DNA from: Hippophae tibetana
Taxonomy: Eukaryota; Streptophyta; Magnoliopsida; Rosales; Elaeagnaceae
Assembly (NCBI GenBank): GCA_037013495.1
Contig: CM072810.1
Span: 85,234,449 to 85,298,448, forward strand
Reading direction: 5' to 3'
DNA length: 64,000 nt
Positions 54,403 through 64,000 of this stretch are shown piece by piece. The notes below the pieces were generated by a model. It searched no databases, was not told where the DNA came from, and saw only the letters and a list, made by a program, of their open reading frames with translations. Both the position numbers and the translations under genes were made by a program. Every line of letters begins with the position of its first letter. Position 1 is the first letter of the stretch.

Positions 54403-55060
54403 TGATGATTTGCATAATTTGACATAATTTATCACCTATTAACTTTAACTTTAGTCTAATTTTATTTATTTATTAAATTTAGACTTCATTATTATTATTA
54501 TTAAAATTTTATTGTAGATTTGAAGATAAAAAGATCTAAAATTATTAGAAGCATATTATCTAAAGACTCTCAAATTTAAATAAAGATTTATTTAAATTAA
54601 TATATATATATATATATATATAAAGAAGAAGCTGGTGGTGGAGGGATAAGTTTTAATATATATATATAACAGAGAAAAGAAGAGGGAGCGCCGCAAGGTG
54701 AAGAGAAAAGGAGAAAACAAAAAAATAGAAAGAGTAGTGTAGAAACGAACAAAGAAAGCAGAGAGAACAGCGTCGCAAAATTCAGGCGAAAACATATTCA
54801 TTTTGCAAGTCAACTTTCTTTCAATTTCTCTCAGAAAATTATGTTGAATTCGTTTAAGTTTAATTTAATTTTTAACATGAACTAATATATCTTTATTTTA
54901 GGAAAAATATGTAATTTAATTTCAAACTATGCTTGATTTTCTATGTTAATTTGAATTATTTATCTTCATGTTTGTCTAATTTATTCTGATTTTAATGCTT
55001 CTTATTAATCTCTTTTCTAGATATAAAATACGAATAAATTGGGGGATATTCATAGAATTC
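54403..55060 (+). repeat. Candidate decayed LTR following the Ty3 3' end
   Basis: Begins TGATGATTTGCATAATTTG. It contains a (TA)n run with TATATAAA at about 54600-54622 followed by a purine-rich leader, as at an LTR start site. No end with primer site was recognised, so the right boundary is a guess. Confidence 0.3.
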
Positions 55061-55640
55061 TAATTTTCCATCGTCGGCTACCTCACTAACCACCTCACTA
55101 AGTGTGGTGGCGAGTTTGGTGGTGAGGTACTAAAAAGTCACATTTTTTGTTTTAAAAATTATTGAGTACTTTCCATAAATATCTGCACCCGTAATGAACC
55201 AAAAACACATGTGACAACATTGGCGAGCGAGTGTGCACATTACGAAAACTAATCTCGTGGTGTGTGTAAACATGCTTACATGAAAAATGTTCATAACTAT
55301 ATGCATATGTGTATTATTGATCTGCAGTAACCAATCTTACATAGAGGATGACAGAACACTGAGTAAAATAAGCACACAAGAAGCCAACACACAGACATAA
55401 CTACAATAGAACCTACAAATGTACTTCCTTAATAATAGTATGATTTTAAAAAACTAAGCAAATCAATGTTATTTACCATTTATATCAACAAATAATTTAA
55501 TTTAGGATTATATGTTTTGATGACCTCATATTAATCAAAAATCAAATATGACCTTCTTCTTTGACTTTTTGCACAAAGTGATAAAAATGTTCTTAATTTT
55601 TATTGACTAATTATGATTTAATTTTAACTAGATATTTATC
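55061..55640. other. Spacer, nothing recognised
   Basis: Contains a short repeat pair (CTCACTAACCACCTCACTAA) and otherwise plain sequence without genes. Confidence 0.4.
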
Positions 55641-56240
55641 CAATTTGACCAACCAGAATTAGATGGTTGTTCAACTGAGAAAAAGTTTGTTCGGTCGGTG
55701 ATCTCACTTGTTAGAGACGAGTTAGACATATGTTTAACTAATTGGAGTTTGATCGATCTATGACCCTACTCAATGGAGCTGAGTTGAAAATATCTCCAAC
55801 TAAATTGAATAGTTCACAAACTGGTAGGATTTTGATTGAATTATGACTCTAATAGTCATAACTGAATTAGACATATGTTCAAATCAATGGGTAGTTGTCT
55901 AACTAGTCGAAATTTGGTTAGTTGGTGACCCTACTCATCGGAGTAAAGTTGGACACATGTTCAATTAGTCGAATTTTGATTGGCCTATTACTCTATTCAT
56001 AGGATTCAAATTAGACATATGACCAACTGATCAAATTTTAATCGGCATGTAACCACAATCGTTAGAGTCAAATTGAATATATATTCAACTAAATTTGATA
56101 ATTATCCAACTTTTTGTATTTTAATCAGTCGATAATCCCACTTGATAGAGCCAAATTGAACACATATCCAACCCATTGTAACTCAATTGAATAAGTGTCA
56201 AATCAATTGAACTTTAATCGATTGAAAACCCCATTAACCA
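55640..56240. repeat. Strongly diverged tandem array, ~62- and ~83-bp units
   Basis: About eight units with the order: CAACTAxTCGAATTTTGATC, GxxxTATGACCCTACTCATxG, GAGTxxAGTTGGACATATGT, TC. Some units carry an extra ~21 bp near the start. Units differ from each other at many sites, so the array is old. Confidence 0.7.
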
Positions 56241-57780
56241 TAATAGAATTGGAATGATAATAAATTAGAGACTTGAGATATTACAGAAAATGTTATGAAA
56301 TTATAACTTTGTGAAGACAAGTCCAATTTGATTTATACATTTTTAGAAGATATTTTCACAAAAAACAAACTGATAAGTTAATAGAGAAGAGATAAGTAAC
56401 TTACTAGATAAAATAAAAATGCCTATAGACTTTAAAAGTAAAATTAAAGTGAAGGAAAATACTAGAGATCAAAAAGTAGCATTGTTTGTTACCTTTCTTT
56501 TCAAACAAGTTTAATTGATATTTTTCTTTTAAAAATGTTAAATGTTATTATTTTCATAAATCTATCAACTCTCTTTAAAATACTTTATTTTAAAGATTAT
56601 ATGTATGATTGGATAACTGTCCAACTATGTTGTGTAAAATTAAACAATTGAACATAATTTGAAGATGGTTGGTTTCTAGTTATACATATATCCAAACTGT
56701 TTATTATGGTGAGATAATAGTCTAATTCAAATCTTACTTAATTAGTCATTCATTTACCTAAAATTATTTGCATATAAAGATTATTCTATAATATTATAAA
56801 TGCATATTGTGTTCCAAATATAGTCATAATGTCAACACATCTATATATTTATTAGTTCTCATAGTGATAAAGTATAATTAATAACCATGTATTAATTCGA
56901 TTTATGATAATATGTATTGAATAATTAATTACATATCATTTGTTCATATATTTAATTGGATAATTGTCTAATTTTGTTTTGTAAAATTTGACACATATCA
57001 TTGAAATAAGTTTTTTGATTTTTGGTTAGATATATATTCAAATTGGACATATGTTATGCAAGAAGATGGTCATCCTTGTTGCAAGAAGTTGGCCGTTGTT
57101 GGTGAAAGAAGTTGACCATCCTTGAAAAACAAGATCAGTGGGATTGAAAACGCAGATCAGTGAGATAGAAAAGTACGAGAGAAGTGTGAGGGAAAGAGAT
57201 GAGATCTAATGTAATTAAAGTTTATAAAGAGAATATAATACAAAATATAAGTAGATTTTAGCTTAAAAATTAAGTAATATATGCATTTATGGTATGTATT
57301 AAGTATGATTTTAATTATTAGTTAAATGTAAAATTAAAAATTTATAAATAATAAAAAAACTATCAAATAATTTATTAATTATAGTTAATTATATGGTAAC
57401 ATATGAATTGATCTATTAATTTATGAATTGTAATAAAAATAAAATTAAAATCACATAAATTTATACTCACGTTAATCACTTTGTTCAATGATTAAATATT
57501 ATCTAAAAATAAATATTTTTTAATTTTTAAAATAATTTTGACAATAACATGATATAAAGATGTGGGTACAAATTTATCATTTATTAAATCATTTTCATAA
57601 AAAAGATAATGTCAATATTTTCAAAATTTAAATTATTAAAATTTTATAAAAATATTTATTAAAGATAATTTTATTTAAAAATAATAAAAGTAATATATAA
57701 TTAACATTAAAAATAAAATAAATATTTTATACATTTTTATTGTAATAATAATAATAATAATAATTACTATTAAAAAATTA
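56241..57780. other. A+T-rich spacer with short tandem repeats near 57055-57165
   Basis: At about 57055-57120 GCAAGAAGATGGTCATCCTT-like units occur three times, and AGATCAGTGxGATxGAAAA occurs twice at about 57124-57165. No gene recognised. Confidence 0.5.
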
Positions 57781-58228
57781 AAGATAAATTAAAAAAAAAT
57801 CAAAAGGACGACTTTTAGAATCGAATTCTCCAAAGCCGACTCATGCGCATGACATGAATTTTCTGGGCCACAGAAAGAACAAGAAGATGCCCAAGTAAAC
57901 GGCATGACCTGAACGCATTGTTAACTTAACACCCAAGTCATTTCAGTGACAGCGGCAAAACCCTCGGAAAATTAGAATTCCGAACTCCTTCAAATTTAAA
58001 AACTTTTAAAACTACAAAAATATCCTAATTAAACCTCAAATTTTCGGTAACTTGCCGACTTACAGGTCCAAACGAAAGGCTATATTAGTAAAAATACCCG
58101 GCTAATTATACGAATAAAATCAACTGCACTATCTTCGAAGTCTTTTTGATTCCACTACTGTTTGCCTCTACCTTCGATTTTCCTTCCTCTAGAGGCTACA
58201 GCGTAGAATCCAAATTCTTCGAATCACG

Positions 58229-59993
58229 ATGAACCTAAACAACAAAGTAAATGGACCTATTACTTTGTCATCTACATCAAACCCTATAAATTCATTCAAA
58301 CGAGTGTCTCAACGCGGATTAGTCAAGTTGCTGCTGCAGAATTACTCCAATTTCAAGCGAAGTGGTGTGCCCAGACGGATCATGTTTTACCAGAATGGGT
58401 CTTGGATCGATTTCCCCAGTCCAGTTGTTGATATTTTGCATTTGGCTTTCTTGGATGGTAAGCAGGTGGTTGACGCAGCAATCGATGGGTCCTGTTATCT
58501 TTTTGATTTTCTTCGTATGTTGCAGATCGACTTTGAAACGGAGAATCAGAGATCGATTGCTTGGATTGACGAAAATGGTAATTGTTTCTTCCCTAAGAAG
58601 TTTATTGACGATGGCTTCACTAGCGAGATGGAAAATCCAAAGATTGAAATTGAAATTCGAATCTGTGCGAGTTCTGGTGTGGAATTGGATGGAACGAAGG
58701 AAGGTGTCGCGAATTTGGAGGAAGATGAGGATAACGAAGTGGCTTCGGGAAATGACTACGAAGTTGTTTCAAAACGACAGCGTCTTATTGGTACTGAATT
58801 CGAAAGTTCTAGATGGCCAAACACCAAAGTGTTGCGCGAAGGAGATCGAACTTATGCAACGTTAAGCAACTTGTTTCTAAATGCTACGAGGAAGATTTAT
58901 GTTGAAGTCACCATCACGGCCATTCATCATTTCTCGCGGCATGGACCAATGGAAAAAGCCCGGGTGGATGTCTTTCATAAACAGATGGAGATTACTGCGA
59001 CTGCTAGAGGTGCATCGAATACTGTGTACGCTTGGTTTGGGGCATCGGCGAAAGTCATAAGTGAGGTATTTGCCCATCGATTTTGCGCTCCAAGCAAAGC
59101 TATTAGCTCTGATGCTTATGGTGTTGGTGTTTATTTGTCTCCCCTTGACTCGCCTCATATCAGGTGTGGCTCCACTTTGAGTTAATGTGATTTTTTTCGT
59201 AATATATTTATTGGGTCATATTTTTCCTAATTCACGGGCATTGAGTTTGTTCATTGACACTTGATGGTATGTTGTGTGTTATGCATCAGTGCTATGCAAT
59301 CGGAGGCTGATGATGATGGTGTGAGGCACGTTGTACTGTGCCGAGTTATACTGGGTAACGTTGAAAAAATTGAAGCAGGGTCTCAACAATCTTATCCTTC
59401 CAGTGCAGAATTTGATACAGGCGCTGATGACCTTAATAATCCGAAATGGTATGTGGTATGGTGCTCCCATATTAATAGCCGCATTCTTCCTGTGTATGTG
59501 GTGAGCTACAAATCTTCTGATCGATCGGCAGGTATCTTTGTTTAGTCTTCTATGTCTTTATCTGATTTTATCCCCTTTTTGTATAATCCATGTAAATCAA
59601 TTTTCGCAATGTTTATCTCTCAGCTCAATTGGGTTTGGGTGGTGATATACGAACTAAATATACATTTCAAGAATTATTTTCAAAGGTCAAGAACTTACTT
59701 TCTCCCTGGGAAGTTCAAGAATTGATTACTCTATACAAGGCTTTTAAGGTAAGGTGGTCGCTTTTTGAAATCTTTCATTTGTTGAATGTATCAATTAATT
59801 TTTTTTTTATATTACCGTATGTTTTAAATTTTAAGATTGGAAGAGAAGCTTGAATCTAAGAATAAAAAAATTTGGCACTGTTTTATGGCATACACAGGCT
59901 GGGAAGATGGGAAAAAGTATTTTCCTTAAACAGTTTCGAACAGTTGCTGGGGATCAGGTTCTTCTATCTGCCATTCAAGAGACTTGTGGCTAG
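58229..59993 (+). CDS. SRO/RCD1-like protein (WWE, inactive PARP-like and RST domains)
   Basis: Four exons with GT-AG introns and matching phases: 58229-59163, 59290-59531, 59624-59748, 59898-59993 (TAG), about 465 residues. WWE domain at residues ~50-125 (MFYQNGSWIDF, RSIAWIDENGNCFFP). An acidic linker with KRQR (183-186) follows. The PARP-like domain covers ~195-393. By eye, its His-Tyr-Glu triad reads Phe270 (AWFGA, for WHGS), Tyr302 (GVYL) and Val (PVYVVSY), so ADP-ribosylation activity is not expected. The RST domain at ~394-465 (FSKVKNLLSPWEVQELI, MGKSIFLKQFR) binds transcription factors in this plant-only family. Known members such as RCD1 are nuclear hubs in oxidative and abiotic stress responses. 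Length is shorter than RCD1 (~590). All exons are open, so it looks functional. Which SRO member it is cannot be settled here. Confidence 0.93.
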
Positions 59994-60713
59994 GAAAATG
60001 ATTTTTAGGATAGATTTAGAAAATGCTTGTCTTGGTCTATCCAATTGGTAGAACCATATACGTTCTTCCTTAGAACTAGGACTCATTAAGTTTTACTTTA
60101 CAAAAGAAAAATAACTGTTGTATTTTCTATTGTTTTCTTAAATATATGTAGCATGAAACTAAAATTTTATTCTTCAAGTTGTTCATTCTATTAGTTATCA
60201 GTCTATTTTTAATAACCAACCTTTTTGCTATCCTTTGCCTGCTTATATAAGTTGATAGTCAAGCTCTAGCTACTAAGCTGCTATGGATAATGCATGCAGC
60301 CTTCTTCCATGGAGAAAATTTTCTACACCAACTGTTGTATGCCATTATTAATAATATTTGTTGATTTTGCCCCACTTCTTACACTTTTTCATTTTTATGA
60401 AGATGAAAGAGTAAGATGAGCATGTTATACCATATGTCAATCCACCCGATATAGAATCTCTCCTTTTTAAGGATGGGCACAGGAATGATAATGTTAATAA
60501 CGATAACCGTTTTACACCGATTTCGAACATTTTCAAGGAATAACATTTGGTTATGAATGAATAGCAGTTTGCTCACGATTTAACCATGATTCTTATTTTT
60601 TTATACTTATTCAAAAATAAACTTAATTTAAAAAAAATTTATAAATAAACACAATACTTACTATACTAAGTTATTTAAAATATTGTTATTATTTTTTATT
60701 CTTGAACTATTTA

Positions 60714-60747
<34 letters not shown>

Positions 60748-61307
60748 TAAAATTCAATTTAACAATTGAAAGTTTATTGTGTTTAATATTAATAGTACCT
60801 ATTGCTACTTAATTATATATATATATATATAATATGGTTTTAAATTGTTATTTTGAGGCTCACAATGAATCTCGCCTTAGTAAGCCTTCTCTATTTAACG
60901 AGTTATGGCTTAGCCTCAAATGATGTATTTAAGACTTATGTCTTTTTTGCATGAGGCTTACGCAATTAGGTGTTGTGTAATGAGACTGTTGAGATTATAA
61001 GTGTTAACATTTATCTATATATGGTATTATCTGTTCATGGGTAGGTCAGAAATCTACGGTGACACAATACCAACTCATACTAGGTTAAGAACTAGTTTTT
61101 AGAAGGCAAAACAACCAACAAAAATAAGTAGGCATTTTTCCTTACTAATATTCCCAAAATCACATTTTGCCTTGTTTTCATGACCATTTCAATATTGAGT
61201 TATGATTAGTGTTTGCATATTCATTGTTAGTAATAATTAAGTTAGGTTTATAAGTTGCATTGTGGGTGAAAATTGTCTCAATACTCTTAAAATGAGGTTT
61301 ACACCTT
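59994..61307. other. 3' flank of the SRO gene, intergenic
   Basis: No further exons were seen. Simple (TA)n runs occur at about 60716-60737 and 60815-60831. The start presumably includes the SRO 3' UTR, but no poly(A) site can be fixed. Confidence 0.5.
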
Positions 61308-61350
61308 GCCTCATGCAATAAAAACACATCAAGGCATAAAACCACTTTTT

Positions 61351-61410
<60 letters not shown>

Positions 61411-61607
61411 GTTTCAGTTAACCACAGTTTTGAATTTATAATTACCATTTCTGTCTTAGGTCTAATCAATTACTGTTATTTTCGGAGAAAAACTGTTGGA
61501 TTTTTGCGTATAAAATACCATTCTTTACTCCCTTCTGTGGGCTTAGACATTATAAGCCTCATGCAATAGAAACACATTAAGGCATACAATCGTCTTTTAA
61601 AACCTCG

Positions 61608-61655
<48 letters not shown>

Positions 61656-61803
61656 ATTTCAGTTAACCATAAATTCGAATTTATAATAATCATCTCTACC
61701 TCACACTTAATTGTTTAGGATTATTTTCAGAGAATAACTGTATGATTTTTACGTATAAAATGTCATTCTCTACTCTCTTCCATTGGCCTAGACATTATAT
61801 GTA
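61308..61803. repeat. Tandem duplication, 248-bp period, each copy with a long (TA)n
   Basis: GCCTCATGCAATA at 61308 and 61556 start two copies sharing AACACATxAAGGCATA, a (TA)n run (61354-61408 and 61615-61652), GATTTCAGTTAACCA-like, AATTTATAAT, ATTTTCxGAGAAxAACTGT and CGTATAAAAT. Point differences are many, so the duplication is not recent. Confidence 0.85.
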
Positions 61804-61920
61804 TGATTGGTGATGTTTATTTATGCCTGTCTTCATCTATTTGGATGCATTGATTAATGTGGTCGTAGATAGCTGCTGAAATTTTTTGATGTGTGATTCC
61901 ACACCCTCTAGATATGCTGT

Positions 61921-62240
61921 CAAACATGCTTTTAGTATCATAAATTGTTCGTGTTATTCATTCAAGATGAATAGTTGATGACAGTGGCTGACCAACTAAA
62001 AATCTGATCTAACTTTGCAGTGCATTGTTATGTACCGCACCAAAAAAGATGAAAAAAAAATAGAAACAAAATCTGATTCGAGGTGTTTTTGATTTGTTAG
62101 TTAACATGCTTTGAGTATCTCAATTGGTTTGTGTTATTCGTTCAAGCTGAATAGCTGATGACAGATTGCTAACCACCTAAAGATGTGATCTAACTTTACA
62201 GTACATTGTTACATACACCACCAAAAGTAGGAAAAAAAAT
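61921..62240. repeat. Tandem duplication, ~180-bp period
   Basis: Two copies (from 61921 and 62101) share AACATGCTTT, GTGTTATTCxTTCAAG, TGAATAG, TGATGACAG, ATCTGATCTAACTTT-like and CAGTxCATTGTTA. It follows closely after the 248-bp duplication. Confidence 0.8.
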
Positions 62241-64000
62241 CATGCTTATGTTTATTTTTTCCCCCTTTGATGAAGTCGTTTTTGCACAGTTATAATTTCA
62301 GCACTAAAAATGTAATGTATATTGGTATGTTGAAGCATTTCTTCACATTTTGAAGTCTAGGTATGTACTTAATGGTTAAATATTCAATGCTTCATGTTGC
62401 TTCATTGTAGACTTGCAGTTCCTTTGCTCAAATTTGATCCAAATTTTGAGCAGCGACCAAGTCATTCAATTATTATACTAAACCCACTAAGAAGATGCTC
62501 ATGAGTTTTCACTTTGTATCGTGTGGAATAAGATGATTTGATTGTAGTCTGCTATTTCATTCAAAGATTTTGTCTACTTTCTGGCTATGATGTGGCCAGT
62601 GTCTAATTTAGTTAACACTATTTGTTTAAAATGGCCGGTGACTGACCAGGTGAGAATTCTCCCATTTAATTAAATTAGATTTTTTCCCCCTCCCCCAATA
62701 TAACTCTGTAGTCTATTTCAAAAGTAAAATGCAAGGAGTTGATTGTTCAAGATCTGATAAATTGATAAGAACTGCCTCACTTTGGCTATGGAAATTTTAA
62801 GTGTACATCAAGTTTGTTTCCCTGAATCCTGGAGTCTGTGTTACATGTATCCTGTTGGCAGTTTGTAATATCCTGTGGGTTGATGAAAGAGCTTAGGCTG
62901 CTAAGCAGGAAGAGCGTGAAGTAAATAGTTATGCTGCTTGAGGCATTTCCAAGGGTCTCAACATGCAGTAAATTGTGGTGTAGGTTATATTTGTAGATGT
63001 TTTCTAGCTTATTTGTTTCGGATACACCTATCAAAATCTATATCTGATGCTCGATTAAGTCAAGTCTCTCTTTGATTATCTATAGATTGTTTAGGCATAA
63101 TGTAGTATTTCAGGTTTTAATGTTTTGCTTGGTTGGTTCTCAGTCATTATGGGACATGGAAGTTGAACTCTGATGGCATAGTTCCAGCAGCAGTTGAAGA
63201 AAGTGGCATCCAGTACCCGATATGCTCCTTGCAGCATCTGTCTTCTTAACGAGCTAATCATATCTAGATGCAATGTCCAGCTTGGTATGCATACAGTTTT
63301 AGAAACCGATCCAAAAGAGATGCTTAAAATAGCAGTTTCAACTGGTCTCCAGATTGCCTGATAATCTTGTTATTAGGATCTTCGGGGTGTAATCAAAGCA
63401 TGGGATCATGTTTTTGGTAAAGAAGCTGTAATCAGGTAGCAGAGCGATCTGGTGGCTTGACCTGCATCAACAGTTGTAAGTGCTTCACTGCATTTTCCAC
63501 AGCTTTACTGTCCAATGCAATTGTTCATGTATGCTTTTTTCTTAGCTGTACTTTATGGATGTATCATTGATAATATTTCACTTTCTTTTTCTTCATTCCT
63601 CATCTCCCTGTTGTTCTAGTTTCAGAAGGAACATTTTATTCCATGAAAGAAGATAGAAAGTTTTGGTACTTGCAACAACTGAGATATTTCGTTCTTCTGC
63701 ATCATCTGATGTTACTGGGTATAATCAGTTAAAGCTAGGTCCAAACATTTATGACACGACTCACCTCTTTATCGAGAAAAAACTTGTGTTGAACAGAACC
63801 GTGCCCCTGCTATTGAGCACCACGTTTATTATGATACAAAGTCAAGAGTGAATTATTGACGGGGACACTGCAGCGGCCAAATCTCATCCCATGCAATAGT
63901 GTCAAATGGACGTACACCCGGGCAAAAAGGATTGTGAATTGTATGATTCATGTAGGTGAAACTCCAACCAGGCAGATGTACTCCTTTATAAATAATTCTT
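62241..64000. other. Mixed-composition DNA at right edge, no gene recognised
   Basis: Base composition is closer to genic DNA than the 40-57 kb region, with short open stretches on the plus strand (e.g. 63160-63480 and 63780-63900), but I recognise no protein family and cannot place exons. It could hold UTRs, a non-coding transcript or a decayed gene. Confidence 0.35.

Noticed and set aside
63091..63851. Possible exons near the right edge
   Set aside because: Short open stretches with WDMEVEL- or EQNRAPAIEHH-like translations, but no recognised family and no consistent splice structure.
1..64000. CRISPR arrays, operons, bacterial features
   Set aside because: Spliced genes and plant transposons show nuclear plant DNA; no regularly spaced identical repeats with unique spacers were seen.

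Overview
This is nuclear DNA of a flowering plant, most likely a eudicot; I cannot name the species. The evidence is: GT-AG introns in protein genes; a plant-type xylulose kinase; a WWE-PARP-RST protein of the plant-only SRO family; and plant Ty1/Copia, Ty3/Gypsy, CACTA, MULE-like and Tourist-like elements. The DNA is very A+T rich and most of it is transposon sequence or decayed transposon sequence.

Layout. (1) 1-5810, minus strand: a xylulose kinase gene. Ten exons can be placed with consistent phases; the last exon(s) lie off the left edge. Intron 8 holds a 1086-bp element with ~195-bp terminal inverted repeats and an 8-bp target duplication. (2) 5811-7804: intergenic DNA, with a possible small relic of a coding exon at 7579-7760. 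(3) 7805-14471: a complete but dead Ty3/Gypsy element with target duplication GTGCC, broken by a solo LTR at 11230-12995. (4) 15056-18720, minus: a Ty1/Copia element that has lost its RT core. (5) 19031-38850: a DUF676 serine-esterase pseudogene broken by a Ty1/Copia element (19301-38571, target duplication ATGGC/ATGGT). That Copia was itself invaded three times: by a CACTA element with TNP2-type transposase, TNP1-like and Ulp1-like genes in its 5' LTR; by a coding-free Athila/Tat-like element with a tRNA-Asp primer site in its gag; and by a second copy of the same solo-LTR family in its RT gene. (6) 39309-39953: a Tourist-like MITE with telomere-like heptamers. (7) 40-58 kb: almost gene-free DNA with decayed LTRs, a Copia gag fragment, minisatellites and a diverged satellite array. 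(8) 58229-59993, plus: an intact four-exon SRO/RCD1-like gene. (9) 60-64 kb: intergenic DNA with two tandem duplications; no gene recognised.

Only two genes look functional: xylulose kinase (feeds xylulose into the pentose phosphate pathway) and the SRO protein (stress-linked nuclear adaptor). They are ~52 kb apart and nothing in the sequence links them. I found no new multi-gene system. The most informative object is the 19-38 kb nest, whose order of insertion can be read directly from LTR ends and target duplications.
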